From: Phycomyces blakesleeanus NRRL 1555(-)
Taxonomy: Eukaryota > Mucoromycota > Mucoromycetes > Mucorales > Phycomycetaceae
NCBI RefSeq assembly: GCF_001638985.1
Contig: NW_017265134.1
Location: 3,014,131-3,078,130, forward strand
DNA length: 64,000 bases
Reading direction: 5' to 3'
Shown: positions 1 to 12,196 of the stretch, piece by piece
Numbering within the stretch: position 1 is the first letter of the stretch
Layout of the letters: each line of letters opens with the position of its first letter
Position numbers and translations under genes: made by a program
Notes under the pieces: generated by a model
What the model was told of the DNA's origin: nothing
What the model saw: the letters and a program-made list of their open reading frames with translations, nothing else
Database searches by the model: none

Positions 1-233
1 TTTTTAGAAAAAAACATAAAAATTTTATTAACTATACTAAATTATACTAAGAAATAATAATAAGAAAATCTATGCTAATCCATGTTGCAGATAAAACCAA
101 TATGAGCCAAATTTACTCAAGTTAACTATGTAAGTAATATCATTAACTTTCATTAAATCAATCTTACACAGAGGCTTGAGAGAATCGAGAGACATATGAT
201 CACTTATCATTTCTACTTTAAGGTAGTTATTTT

Positions 234-791
234 TCATCTCCTCACTTGTGCAAGCAGTGGGCCAAAGAAAAGTAATATTAAACCAGAGATCAGTCCAATG
301 CTGTGAGTCATGCCAATACTGTTCTTGATAACAAAAGCAGCAAAGGAATTGTCCTTTAAAGTTGTAACATTGTTGGTGTCATTGTTGTCTGCAAAATCGC
401 GTAATCCACCAAGGAATAAGTGCCGGAAAGCTGTATCATCATTGCGCTTGATACATTCTGCAATTTCACTTCCAGGGTACTCATGCTGTCTATTGTTATT
501 AACCCAGGAGCCGTTGTCAAAAATGTGTGGCATGATTGTCTGCTTTGTGAACTTGAGTCAGACATCTCTTGAGGTGTTTAGCCAATTGGTGTGAATCAGA
601 TGCTCTCGAATGTGTTTGTTAAACTGTTTGCCTTTTTCTGTTTCAAAGTTGAGGGCAGGTCCAAATCGTCTAATATCTTCCATCAAATAGGTCATGTTGT
701 GGGCTTTTGCCTTGTTACATAAAGACGTGTACTTTGGGTTGTCCACATTTGCTTTGTCAAAGGCATAGAGCTTGGCAGTCAATGTGTTCAC
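234..791 (-). pseudogene. C-terminal fragment of an unidentified DDE transposase-like protein
   Basis: A reading frame of about 185 codons on the minus strand is interrupted only by one TGA at 558-560. The N-terminal half holds a FGPALNFETEKGKQFN segment and a following HTNW...TSRDV stretch. This resembles in layout the FGP...FER(Y/F)N block that carries the last catalytic acid in Tnp2/CACTA-type transposases, but the sequence is not the same as any other transposase in the window. The rest (GSWVNN..., then a hydrophobic tail) I do not recognise. It starts without an ATG right beside a CACTGG motif at 803, so it looks like the truncated flank into which element 1 inserted. TGA is most simply a CGA codon changed by C to T. 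The assignment to a transposase is inference. Confidence 0.4.
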
Positions 792-2959
792 AGCACTGTC
801 AACACTGGAAAAATTGAAAAAATAAGGTAGTTTAAATATGGGGTATAGTGTAGTGTAATTTCCATATTTAAATTAGTTGATTTTTTTTCCACTTGTGCTG
901 AAGGTGACGTTCACTGATAGTGGAATGACTAGAGTCAACTAGCGGAATTGTGGGTGGGGGTGCTGCAGGTAAGGTTTGTTAGCACTTTAGATATACTTAT
1001 CTGACTTGATATATAAAAAGAAAGTTTTTTAAAACTGCGTATCTATTTTGATATTCTTTATATGAAACTGTAAAGGTCAGGCACCAACATATTATGAAGA
1101 TTAAAAGTAGCATAAAGGTGATTTTTAAGCTAGTTTATTGTTAAGAAGTTTGGTCATCAGCAGCAAAAAAAGGCATCTTTAAAATTATGGACCAGTAATA
1201 TGTTCTTTATTTATTTGGTTTCCCGTTCTTATTAGGCTGGTAATGGTTTACGCTTTTATTTTTATTGGAAAGAATAGAATGTTTCTAGGTTTCAGATCTA
1301 ATAATACTATTATATATCTCTAGCTACTTCTTGCTCAGTTGGTTTTTTATATTTGGGGTGAAAAATTTTCTACAAAAAAGAAATATCTGAAAAAAAATGA
1401 GCTGCTCAATACGTTTTTTTTTGGGATATGAGCAGTACTCTTTGAGAATAGATAAATTGTTAGTAATGGGTGTGCGTGTGTGTTGGATATTTCAATTCTT
1501 ATAAATCATTAATACTTACATTGGAATTATCTAGTACAAAGACCAAACAATAGAATATTACAAGTAAAGCTATGGAATTTTGATTTCTTTGACTATGAAA
1601 ATGATTGGAAAAAATTAATTTTTGTGAATTGGGCGATATAATTATTAATTTACATACCCAAAGCAAATGAATTTATTTGTAGATATAGATAATACTTATC
1701 AAAAGTCGATATAGTATCTGGTAGTTTTTTTTATTAATAAACAGCATAAGTAATATAATGATACATATAAGAATAGTAAAAAAACAAAAAAGTCTTACCA
1801 TGTCAATAACAGCAGCATGAGATAGAAGCTTTTGATCCATAGCATGTTTTGGAGAGGGTTGTTCATCTATAGTAAAAATTGGATTCAGTTTGATTAATAT
1901 TAAAAAGAAATATAATAAATAAATAGATAAAAATATTACCATGTTAGTGGTCATGTTTAGCTATAGAAAATATTTTTGGTGATATGTCCTATAAAAAAGA
2001 AAGGAAAAAATCAGGATACTTTTATGAGATGATGGCATGAAGTATATTTACTAACCTTGGCTAATCCGGATGGCCATTGTGAAGAGGATGCATCAGAAGG
2101 AAACTATACGCGAGTGACTATGATAGCAGAAACACTTGTTATTACTCAGCTATATTTGAAGAAATTACTAATAAAGAAAAATAAAGAAAAAAAGCACCTT
2201 ACCAAAAACATTTGCAAGTATAAGAGTAAAAGAGAAAGAAAGAAGTAAAAAGAAAAGAGAGGGCGAGTGTCTATGGCAACTGAAACAACTAATTCTTTTT
2301 AGTTATATAAAAAAGTACTTTAAAAAAGCAGATTTAAAAAAAAGACTAATAAAAAAATAAAAAAATGGGTGGAGACAGTGACAAAGAGTGTGTCTATGGC
2401 AACAGAATAAATAAATTCTTTTATTTTCTATAAAGAAGACTTTTTAGAAAGAACATGTCTTACACAAATAGTTTGCAAATATAATAGAAGTTGCAGAGAT
2501 AGAGAAACAAAGAAAAGACCAATAGCAAATATAAAGAGCAAAAAAAGAGAAACAGGAACAACAACAAAAAAAGAAAAAAAAGAAAAAAGAAAAGTGCGTT
2601 TGAAACAAAAGACTAGACTGGTTTGATCAATTGGGTTCTAAAGCAGTATGAAAGCCGATTTGCATCTCAGTGATTACAAGAAGTATTAATAGAGACTTAT
2701 ATATCAAAGATATGCTGAATATCTATATAAACCATACGTTTTATACAATTTGTTTACTCTTTCTCCTGCTTTCTTGCTACTTATTGCACTCATACTCAAA
2801 CACACACACATCAACCCATTTTATTTCAAATAATTTAAGTATATAAATTTGATATAATTTATTTTTAATTCAATTCAATTCAATTATATAATAGCATCAA
2901 TAACAATGTAATCTAAAATTAACAGTTACATTTTTACCTTTTATTATATTCTGTAGACA

Positions 2960-4177
2960 ATGGCTATTCAAAGACGTCAACTTGCTCTTCGTCCCGTTGA
3001 GATTACAAATGAACAATTGATGGAAATTCTTTCTACTTTGAAAACTAATATGACAGCCATGGGAACCAACATGGCAGCTGACATGTCAATTGTACAAGAA
3101 CAAATCGGCACTGTTGAAGATACATTGCTAAACATGAATAGCAGAATTGGTGTTCTTGCCACCAGCAGCACTGAGACAATCACTGCTATTGACAGTTTAA
3201 GCAGAGCCCCCCTCGTTTCCCCTACCAATACAATGGCTAATGTTTCTTAGCCTGCCTTCAACGCCCCGTCTGAGTTTAGCAAGAAGGCCTCTAATGATGT
3301 TTATGTGAGTATCAACGTGTGCAAAATTTTATTGATGTATTTTCTCATATATTCTATCAGGCCCATATTCGTAATCTCATGTGGGATCCCAAGTTGAAAA
3401 CAAGAAATCAAGCTGATATCCTGGCAAATGAGAGTAAGCCCAGATGGAATACAAATGTTTTCTTTTACAAGTCGCCAAACAAGGAGTTGGTGGTGCGACT
3501 TCTTGAAAACTTGAAGCGCAAGTTTACCCATGAGGGATTTAGAGAGGCAGACTTGAGAGCAAGACTGCACAAAAACTTCACCAGCCAGGTTTCAAAAGCA
3601 AGAAAAACTGAAGAGGAAATAAAAGCAACAAACACTCGTTCGAGAAGGGCAGGACGTGCCAGAGATGTAAGTGTAATCTCTAAATAAATAATTCAAAATA
3701 ATATAGTTTAGTCTTGAGAATTTTAAAAATACTAATACAAAAAAACTACTATTAGAATCATACTCGCCGTTTACTTGCATACACAGACAACAAAGAAGCA
3801 ATTGATCTACAAATGAAGAGAGATTGTGACTTCACGATGCAAATGGCAGCAATGTCCGATGGAGAATCTGCAGATGAAGACTTCGAGAATTGCACGAAGA
3901 GCATCGTCAAGATTGTTCGGCCAGGATGGAGAAGTGACGAGGTATATTATTTTATATTAATAATTATGTCTTATTATAAAAAATATAAAGTGAAGTATTA
4001 ACAAAATCATTTTAGTTCAATACTCTCATTAAACTCGTTGATGAGTACGTTATTGAAGCAATGGGGTCAAGTGCTTCTCAAATGAAGGAGACGGTTTTCA
4101 CCAGTGTGTCCAATACAGCAGTCCCAGATGACATAACCCCCAAATTTCCTCAGTGGGCCCTTAGAGACAGGTATTAA
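2960..4177 (+). pseudogene. Companion protein of element 1 (SWRSDE family), four exons, one stop
   Basis: Exons 2960-3304, 3361-3666, 3756-3941 and 4016-4177, all joined in phase 0 at GT-AG introns of 56, 89 and 74 bp, give about 332 codons. The first exon is rich in M, T, I, L and probably forms a coiled coil. The second is basic and ends in an arginine-rich stretch (TRSRRAGRARD). The third is acidic and closes with RPGWRSDE at the splice donor. The last carries AVPDDITPKFPQW. A TAG at 3248-3250 breaks exon 1; CAG is the likely ancestral codon. The family recurs in elements 2, 3 and 4 in the same convergent position, which is the main reason to believe the exon model. No known domain is recognised; a DNA-binding or transposition-helper role is inference. 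A non-coding upstream exon is possible because ATG follows an acceptor-like TGTAG. Confidence 0.7.
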
Positions 4178-4316
4178 ATAAACAAAAATTGCCTCTCTCT
4201 TTTTATCTATATATTACTTTTCACATACAAAATACTATCAATATATATATCAGAAATACGCGCTCTGTTTTTTTTGTTAAAGAAAAAGAAATGTAAAAGT
4301 TCACTTTATTTATTAT

Positions 4317-7300
4317 TTAAGCATATGGCTTCTTTGGCAATGGAATTACCAGCATTTTGCTAACATTTCTACTTGTCGCAATAGTAGCTGTAGCAACCTC
4401 TAATAAGATGCGATGTACAGATATAATGCTATGATAGCTATCAGGAGAGAACGTGGGCAAACAAAATTCAACACCGTCATCCTCACGCGACCTATCAGAG
4501 GAAGTACGAAACCACTTGATAAATGCGAATACATGTTGATGATCATGAACCATGCGAGTCAGATGGAGATTGTGCGTGGGTGGAAGTTGGAAGGAGTGTG
4601 TAAAAAGATACTGAATTTGTCCAGCAAATCCAAGTATAATGTTTCCATTACTACCAACAAACTTTGCCTGAACAAGTGATCTGCAACTGATTGTGCTGTT
4701 GTTTGTTCCTCGATAGTGTTGACCAAGAATGTCAATTGACTTCAATTTGATGATTTGATTGTCAAATGCTGGGTGATTATAGGACGTGTCCTGATAGCTG
4801 GCAAGGTCTGGGAGGTTGTAAGCGACTTGGTAATATTCAAGTAAATGGAGATAGTTGGAATCATCCATTACTGATGGCTTTTTGTATTTTAGAGGAAATG
4901 TAGAAGGAGGAAGAGGCTCGTTACCCTTGGGTGGATTATAAGGATCAGTGTAGCCTTGAACGAATGCTTGCAATCTGAATGGGCGACTGGAGAGAGTGGT
5001 GACTGTGGCGGCAGGTATGGAGGTTGTAACAAGTTTAGACAGAGTGTGAATGAAGGGGATCTGGCTAGAACTTTTAAGAACAGCATTGACATAATCACCC
5101 TTATACGCATTCTGAACAAAATTTTTCATGTAGGTCGCCTCAAAACCGTCTTTGCCATTTGTCTTGAAATTCTTTAAAATACCATTGTATCACTCAAACC
5201 CAAAGAGCCAATAACCATACACTGGTCCAAAATCACGAATGCATTCATGAAGATGGAGGTGTAGGTGCATATTGCAGGTGAGAATAGTGGCGGTATAGTC
5301 TACGTTACATGCATTGCAAAACTTTTCTAACAGGCTGTGGGCAGTGGTGATCTCATCAAAAGTAATGCTGGGCTTTACGTAGTATCGGCATGCATCAACG
5401 AAATACATCCAGTTCTTGAATTGTAATGGAGGGAGAATACCATGCAACAAGACAGGAGAATAAACCAGAACCCATGATTTCCACTCGTCCGCTTTCATGT
5501 AGCTGAAGCCCTTTCCAATTTTGGTTGTCAGTGTGGTGTAATCTCTGGGTAGTACCATTGTCTCTGCAATTTTCTCCATCGAAGCAAACTCTTCAGGTCC
5601 AATTGTCTTCTCATCAATCCACCGATCCATTAATCTCTTAGACGTCCCCAGGAAAAGATTATGCATGGGATCAATGATCGTTCCACGTACTAGATCAAAG
5701 TATCCAAGGCGTTGCAACTGCGACCATCGAACACCATTTTTGACCTCCAGCTGATGCCTTTCTGAGAGTGTACTTGCATCCTTCCACTCCTCAGCATGCA
5801 ACCTGCTCTCTGCACCACTGCGGATATTCCAACGAGAATAATTGAATCCACGGAAATCAACCTGGTTGCTGCTCCCTAACCGAGTAAACTGCCGGCTGCA
5901 CCTGTAACAAGCACATGTGCTGTTATGCGCTGTGAATCCACTTGTCTTTCTGGCGGCTGGGATATCACATGCAACCATCAGTAGTGCAGCACGAACACTG
6001 ACACCATTTGGGAATTCGTGTGTAGGAATCCGCATGCCAACATACAGCTGCTTCAAATCATCCACCAAGGGCTCCAAGTAACTATTGATCTCGTCAGTTT
6101 TTGGCTCCTTTGGACCAGGCATGAGACCTACAAGAATAATATTCTCTGGCTTGAATCTTTCATCACGGGGCAAGTTGTTGATGGCCAGATAGATAGCACC
6201 AGAGGAGTGAGTGACACCATCAAAGGGCTGGAACCAGTCGATGTTAAGTGTTAACATTAGTGAGCGTGGGTCCAACACAAATGATACACCATCCTTGTCC
6301 TTCAACTCCTTCCACATCGCACCATCATAGACATCGCACAGAGTATCTACCATCTTCAACTCCTTATTCCATTGACAAATCTTGGCTTCGAAACTAGGGC
6401 GACGGAAGAAAACGCTCAATGTATTTTTAATGGATTGGTAGACATATTCACGCTTTGCAACCAAGGCACTGGAAGATATGGATTTCGTCAAATTACAGTT
6501 GTATGCAGACCTGGCACCAAGTTTTGAGGAAACACATCGAGGAGGAGCAGATATGATATCCTGATATACTGTATGACAGTCTTGGTACACCACAAATTTC
6601 TTGATGCCTTTTGTAATAGCAGAAAATCCTGTCATTTTTTGTAAACCGGCAAGACTGGTTGGTAATTGAAAATCTTGGTCGTAGATTCTCAGCAGGTTGT
6701 TGATAAACTCAATCAAGACAGCAGCACCCTTATCAACAACATGACGTGAAGCAAATAGTACCGTAAAGATGGCTATGAATTGATGGACTTCATTTTCGGG
6801 CATATCAGGAGCAGCAAAAGGGTCTGTAAAAAATTAAAAAAAATTAACACTTGATTTTTCTTTTACTATCTTTTTCTTTTAGTTTTCTTTATATATCTCA
6901 CACTGACCTTCACTGTTGAAGTCCTCAATCTCGATCTCATTGCCTTCATCTTCAACATTGTCATCGAAATCATTGTCGTCTCTGTCATTGTCAAACATTG
7001 AGGCGGCATCCAAAAAAGGTGAGTTGGCCTGACCGTCCATTGCTTCCACAGAATCGGAACGAGAAGTCGGGATTACTACAAATATGGAATATAATAGTTT
7101 ATTAGTTTTTTTTTCTGCTTTCAAATAAAAAAATTCTTACCCTCAGTATCTACATCCATGTTTCTCATTGCGGCTGTGTTTCATTAAAAGTTTAAAAATA
7201 AACAACATAAATAAAAAATAAAAAATAAAAAATAAAAAATTAAAACAATTATTACACAGCAAACAAAAAACCAACACTGAATATATTATACTATTCTCAA

Positions 7301-7439
7301 ATATTCTGGTATCTTCAACTCTAGCTCTCTTATTATGACGAGTCTCAATATGCTTTGCAGCATAAGAAGATTTCTGATGACTGTTGTGACATTTAATGCA
7401 ATAACAGTCTAAGATGTGGGTTTGGGTAGAGGGAAACAT
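4317..7439 (-). pseudogene. Tnp2-like CACTA transposase of element 1, near-intact, one in-frame TGA
   Basis: Catalyses cut-and-paste movement of the element in the nucleus, by family knowledge of Tnp2/CACTA DDE transposases. Exon 1 (from 7439) encodes a CYCIKCH...H...H zinc-finger-like segment; a tiny exon near 7141-7172 and an acidic exon near 6911-7077 follow; the large exon runs from about 6828 to 4317. In it: an early CxDCHxxY pair, NIDWFQPFDG (residue D), GLMPGPKEP, ACDIPAARKTSGFTAHNS with CACYRC, IDPMHNLFLGT and, at the end of the first block, WLFGFE. TGA at 5190-5192 replaces the arginine of FERYNG; the frame then continues to PLPKKPYA and a stop at 4317. The donor of intron 1 seems changed from GT to AT. 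Probably inactive but young. Confidence 0.8.
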
Positions 7440-7679
7440 ATTGTGTATAGCTTGAATTATAAAATAAAAAAGGAAACAAGTACTACAAATACTTTATTTG
7501 ATGTGATTTTATAGCAAGCCAAAAAATATGAATTTTTTATTATCTATCTAAACCAATAGAATACGTCAAAAATACACCCTCAACTTAAATAAAAAGACGG
7601 CTGAGCTGAAAAAAAACTCTGACATTTCTACTACCTTTCTCGTTACTTAAAGCTATAGTATTTTTTTATTTTTCTAGTT

Positions 7680-7777
7680 TATCTTATAATAAACAACAGA
7701 GACTTTATTGGGTTTTGACCAAAAAAATGACAGTTATGTATCTACGTTCAGCCCAACTGCTATTCATTCTGCCATAG
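7680..7777 (-). mobile_element. Terminal relic of an element-5-like CACTA transposon
   Basis: The reverse complement, read from 7777 leftward, starts CACTATGGCAGAATGAA and follows the left terminus of element 5 (from 50570) for about 80 bp, including CAGTTGGGC, CATAACTG(C/T)CATTTTTTT and GTCAAAACCCAATAAA. The relic stops abruptly where the right terminus of element 1 begins, so element 1 seems to have inserted close to the end of an older element of the second CACTA lineage, or recombined with it. Confidence 0.75.
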
Positions 7778-7819
7778 TGAAGCATATTTCATGAAATAAC
7801 TTTAAAGCATATCTTCAAA

Positions 7820-8110
7820 ATAATAAGAGAAGATCTTGACATTGAAGTAACAAGTAATGAAAAGGCCACACTCAATAGATATACAAAGCTTATATGTGAT
7901 GATATGGCTGCCCATTCTTTGGTGATTGCTCTTGGTTCTGATTCTAGCTGGAGGTTTATACCAGTAGCACTTAAGAAAGAAATATATGTCAGATACATCA
8001 ATATAATGAAGGATTCTGGTATAGGCTTCACTAAATGTCTTGGAAACTAGGAATCAACTGCAAGAGTTGCTCATTACTGGAGGGACAGTCATAAAAAATT
8101 ATAATCTTAT
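7820..8110 (+). pseudogene. Fragment of an element-5-type companion gene
   Basis: One plus-strand frame reads for about 70 codons (ending at a TAG after KCLGN) and then about 16 more. The block SSWRFIPVALKKEIYVRY...G...C...AR..WRDSHK lines up with KEWKNIPEKNREYYMMHL...G...C...WCARSLLRES of the companion gene of element 5 (around 56900-57050). The spacing of W, IP, Y, G, C, AR and S is kept. No start codon or flanking exons are visible. A short degenerate fragment; the homology is by eye. Confidence 0.45.
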
Positions 8111-8690
8111 AAGTAATCCGATGTAGTAGAATTGAATAGAATATTTTGCTATAAAAACCTAGAAAAAAATTAAATAGTTTATAGTCAATAAAATGTATCT
8201 ATAGATTTTTTATGCTTTAACAGCCAATAAAATAAACAATATAATTTTCTTCTGTCATAACAACCAATAAAAACAATTAATAAAAACAATTTTCTATTGT
8301 AATAACCAATAAAAATTTGTATTTATTAAAATAATCAAATATTTACATATATATTATTCAATAAAAAATTGTTTTCATAAAAGTAATAATAAAAAAATTA
8401 CTAGTATTTAATAGAATTCTTTTCTAAACTAAAATAGTAAAGCAATAAATAACATTTAAAAGAGTACCTTATAAAAGTTGTCTTGTTAAACCGTCATAAA
8501 GTAGCCATAAAACCCCACTTTTTTTCCCATAGTAGAAAGAAGAAAACAGAGAAATGAAATAAATCAAGATTGATAGACAACACTCCAATGAATAAGAACA
8601 TTATGTATGAATGAAAAATAATGATAATAATGCACAAAAAAATAAGATCAAGAATAAAATGATAGTTTTATTGAATAAAAAGATTGTTTC
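8110..8690. other. AT-rich stretch without recognisable gene
   Basis: About 580 bp of AT-rich DNA with several degenerate copies of an AACCAATAAAA-like motif (about 8160-8340). I see no reading frame, tRNA or terminal repeat here. Confidence 0.5.
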
Positions 8691-9300
8691 TTTTATAAAC
8701 AAAAATGTTTAGTTAAAATAATTTTTTGGAGAAAAGAAAAGAAAGTCAAGTGAAAATTTTTACTACATGTAATTAGTGTTGATAGTAGAAGTGGAATAGA
8801 AAAATATAGAGAGAGTAAAATAAAAGTATAGTAAAAATATAATAATTGAATAAAGATAAAGTAAAAATATAGTAAAGTAAAATAGAAATAAAGTAATAAT
8901 ATAATAATGATATAGTAAAGTAAAGTAAAAAATATAATAATAATATAATAATGAAGTCTAATAAAAATGTAATAAAAAATAGTGTAAATAAATATTGGCA
9001 ATAAAGAAGTGTATAAAATTAGGAGAAAGAAGTATAATGTTTTTAGTAGGTGACAAGTGTTTTTAAGGTGACAATGTAGATAAGTATTCTAATTATTTAA
9101 GGAATGGAATGAAATGGGGGTTTGGGTATAAGGGGTATTGGGAACAAGATTTCCCAAAAAATCTGGGGGGGCCACTCCTGTCTCTCGAGACATGTCACTC
9201 AGTCGACTCACCGCTGGATCAAACCACAAAAGGAACCCAACGTCTGGTGTCCATCACCAGAAATTAGTCAATGCTTGAAATGTTTATAACATACGTGACG
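8690..9300 (+). repeat. LTR-like dispersed repeat (family A, degenerate copy) upstream of tRNA-Asp
   Basis: Shares with the copies at 31560 and 58936 the order: a tract of repeated agtaaaaatataataa words, an AACAAGATT segment, a GGATCAAACC/CCAACGTCTGGTGTCCA-type segment and a closing ATAACATACGTGAC. It ends about 10 bp before the 5' end of tRNA-Asp at 9310. Diverged, with no clear left border. I call it an LTR-retroelement remnant by its ends and position; this is inference. Confidence 0.45.
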
Positions 9301-9309
9301 CTCAAATCA

Positions 9310-9381
9310 TCTTCGATAGTATAGTGGTGAGTATCCCCGCCTGTCACGCGGGAGACCCGGGTTCAATTCCCGGTCGGAGAG
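9310..9381 (+). tRNA. tRNA-Asp (GTC)
   Basis: A 72-nt cloverleaf: acceptor TCTTCGA pairs with TCGGAGA, anticodon stem CCGC(C)/G(C)GGG around loop CTGTCAC with anticodon GTC at 9343-9345, T arm CCGGG-TTCAATT-CCCGG, discriminator G. Intact-looking. It is flanked on its 5' side by an LTR-like repeat and on its 3' side, 32 bp away, by an LTR1 copy. Confidence 0.95.
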
Positions 9382-9440
9382 ATTTTTACCAATTTGAAAT
9401 TGGTAGTCACTATTGTCTTTCTAATCTGGGTAGTCTTTCT

Positions 9441-9796
9441 TGTCAAGTCTTGACTGAGTATATCTTTCTATTTTTTTAACTTGTATAAGTTTTGATAATA
9501 GATCACCACCAACCAGGATGTTGTGAATAAATAGAAGCAGATAGGAATATAGAGAATTGAATGCTTTTTATTAATATAAATCTTAGAGTATTTATACAAA
9601 TTTCGTAAATGTGAAACTATCTAATCTAATTATTTTACCCAAGACATATTGGTTTTACATTTATGGAAGGCGATATAATATGTCTTGGTTAATAAAAAGG
9701 GGAACCAATAAGTATAACATTGAGGGCATATGTTAAAAGAAATGACAAATTGGATATCTGACTAAAGGATTTCTATCTATGATGTCAACTCTGACA
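9441..9796 (-). repeat. LTR4-like solo LTR nested in LTR1
   Basis: 356 bp, TGTCAAGTCTTGAC at the left and GTCAACTCTGACA at the right, the same ends as the 360-bp copy at 61840-62199. Flanks TTCT and TCCT may be a 4-bp duplication with one change. Inside it is strongly diverged from the 61840 copy. Confidence 0.6.
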
Positions 9797-9987
9797 TCCT
9801 TTTACTTTAACAAAGTCAAAAGATTAAACCCACTTGGGATCAAGGAGTATACTTAAAATCAATGAAAGGACAAAAGATACTTTTTATTGATATGAATTGA
9901 ATTGTTTTATATAGTTTTCTAAACTAATACTGTGCATTATTTACAGCAGATATTATATTATATTTAAATAAAAGAAAAGTTATTATA

Positions 9988-10410
9988 TGGTGTGTTTGGA
10001 GATAAATATCTAAGTTTTTAGATGATTTTCAAAGTTTCATGACTTTTGCTCTAGACAATTTATAGAGAATTGTTTAAACATGTTTTATAGGGAAGACTCT
10101 TTCAAATAATTCTTGTTTAAAAGATTCTAAAAACAAGGCTTGAATAAAAAGTTATGGACCTTCAAAGTCAAGAGGTACCAATAGAAAATAGCAAAGTTTC
10201 AACCTTTTTTAATATTGAAATGAAAAAGAGAGTCACTATAGCAACAAATACATTTCAATATTCTTAAAAAGAATAGCTGTGTAATGTAAGATACTATTTT
10301 TTTGATTTTCTTTTTATATATATCAGGAATTAAATATATTTTACTATTGGAGTTTTCTTGGGATAAAATTGAAAAGATTTCAAAACTTTGATGTTTATGC
10401 TTGAACATAC
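9988..10410. repeat. 423-bp insertion in LTR1 with TATA duplication
   Basis: Relative to the LTR1 copy near 48860 (CATTATACTGCAG), this locus has 423 extra bases flanked by TATA on both sides (9984-9987 and 10411-10414). It starts TGGTGTGTTTGG and ends TTGAACATAC. It holds no convincing gene. A solo LTR of another family is the simplest reading, but the 3' end is not a clean CA. Confidence 0.5.
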
Positions 10411-10517
10411 TATACTGCAGTTAATGCTCAAAAAGATGTTACTGCGCATAAAGAAGTACTGCAGTTAACTATCTTCAGATGTTACGGATTCATTAAAATA
10501 ATGTCTAAGAATATTTA

Positions 10518-10920
10518 GTTGTGTTGTTTTTGATTCTAGTTGTTCTTTTAATACTATTGTCAGTTCTTGATCTGTTATTTCTTTTCTGGCATTTGTAACT
10601 AAGTCGCAGAATCAATATCACTGAGGATTGTTAAGTTTTAAAAATAGTTTCTAGATAGAAAATAAAGATGTTTTTTATTAATTATATTTCTTGACTATTT
10701 ATACAAAATGATGTTTGATTTCTGACTAAAAGAATAACTACAATAATATATTTTAGATGCTTGCTGTCCAGTAATATTGTCTATGAGTATATTTACCATC
10801 TTAAACATGTAAAACATAATGAAAGACCAATTGTCAGAGTCAAAATCTTTTATCCTAAAAAGTCAACTCTTACTGATTGTTTATAACTACTAATTTTGTT
10901 CATTAATATCAACTCTGACA
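10518..10920 (-). repeat. LTR2 end fragment followed by an LTR4 copy
   Basis: 10518-10557 matches the first 40 bases of reverse-oriented LTR2 (TTGTTTTTGAT...GTTGTTCTT). 10558-10920 (363 bp) is an LTR4 copy in reverse orientation: TGTCAGTTCTTGATCTG to ATCAACTCTGACA. A second LTR4 start (AGTCTTGATCTGATATATC) follows up to the element border at 10958, so LTR4 copies are stacked here. Confidence 0.6.
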
Positions 10921-12196
10921 AAGTCTTGATCTGATATATCTTTTCTGGTACTTATAACACTAGAAAAATAGAGTAGTTTCATCTATGTTGTAGAGTACTA
11001 TTATTTATGAAGTGGTAGTCTAAATTTCTATCATTTTTATTTTTTTATTTTCGATGGAAATGATAATGCTTAGTCTGTTTTATTAGATAAAAAAAACCAA
11101 GTGTACTCTTTTTTGTAACATATGTCTGCAAGATTGCTTTTTGGGACTTGTAGCCATTTTATATAGTTAATAGTTATAGGGCACTTAAATCAAATAATAT
11201 TGTTTAAGTAAGATAATACAGCTTTTTATTGTTATAATATTTATTTATAAGTTTCATGAGATTAATGATCATGATATTACCACAAATATTTTTGCTGTAT
11301 ATATTCTACAACTAATAAAATATATATGACAATATGTTTTAACAAAAGTGTATATTATTATATTTTAGAATGAGGCAATCAATTACTGTTTAGAGACCTG
11401 CTCATTTTAATAGCTAGAATAAACTATATCATTTTAGTAGCTGGTGTAATTTGGAAAGATATATATTAAATTGCGTTTCTGAAAAATTTTCTATTCTTAT
11501 CAATTCTAAAAACTTAAAAAATAAAATATACATACACAATATGTTATATAATAATAATTGTTCAGAATGAAAGTACTCTAAATACTTTTCTAATAGTATG
11601 AGATTTGTTTTAGTTTCTATCCAAACACTCAGAAGACATGTACAACAAGATATTAGCAACGTTTGGGAAAAGTGTAATTATATATTTCATTTCCACATCA
11701 AATATAACAACAATTGATTTTATACTTTTCAGAGCTTACATTACCATATAAGAGTATACGTCATGCTTTAGATACTTAATTTACACTAAACTTCTAAGAA
11801 ACTCACTATTGCATATCATGACATAAAAATAAAATAAAATATGATGCACAAAAATGAAGTTCTTTTCTTTTGAACAAATAAAATACTTTGCAATGAATCG
11901 CAGCATTAATAGAAGAAATATAATAAATATAGCTCATTGATATATACATGAATTATCTGTTAATTCACGTACAGAAACTAAATATATTGAGTATCAAAAA
12001 GAAGGTGATCAGAGACTTGTCAAGCTACATCAGTTGGGGAAGCTTGACATAAGTGTATTGGAGAACAGCAAGTATATTTTTCTTTTTAGATTTATATATA
12101 TACAGATATATCTTATATTTTACTTGCAATTAAAAAAGATTAATGATATATATATTGGTATTTTTTTTTAAAAATCTTCCCTATTAGATTCAATCA

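Larger units (their letters stand above)
803..7679. mobile_element. Element 1: two-gene CACTG transposon (boundaries tentative)
   Basis: Contains a companion gene on plus (2960-4177) and a Tnp2-like transposase on minus (4317-7439), tail to tail with 139 bp between stops. The left end is proposed at CACTGGAAAAAT (803) and the right end at the complement of a decayed (a)ACTAGAAAAATAA near 7679. The distance from transposase start to right end (240 bp) matches that of its close relative element 6 (254 bp to its CACTGG). No matching 3-bp target duplication is visible, so the left border is uncertain. From 804 to about 2950 I see no gene, only AT-rich DNA, purine-rich tracts near 2150-2600 and a short CA tract near 2800. 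Confidence 0.55.
9414..10510 (-). repeat. LTR1 copy in reverse orientation, split by two later insertions
   Basis: Ends match LTR1 of 49259 and 61400 (reverse complement): TGTCTTTCTAATCTGGG at the left, ACGGATTCATTAAAATAATGTC at the right. It is interrupted at 9441-9796 by an LTR4-like repeat and at 9988-10410 by a 423-bp insertion. Flanking 4-mers CTAT and ATAT differ at one base, compatible with a decayed 4-bp duplication. Starts 32 bp downstream of tRNA-Asp. Degenerate, so older than the 362-bp copies elsewhere. Confidence 0.7.

Noticed and set aside
1673..1954. Hydrophobic minus-strand ORF that could look like a membrane protein
   Set aside because: Low-complexity AT-rich sequence (F, I, L, Y from T-rich DNA) in a gene-free part of element 1; no conserved motif and no relative in other elements. 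The same applies to frames at 8693-9001, 14356-14544, 20746-20991, 34137-34328, 50912-51166 and 62452-62694.
803..7679. Target duplication of element 1
   Set aside because: CAA before 803 and TAT after 7679 do not match, and the right terminal base is mutated, so I do not claim a duplication or firm borders.
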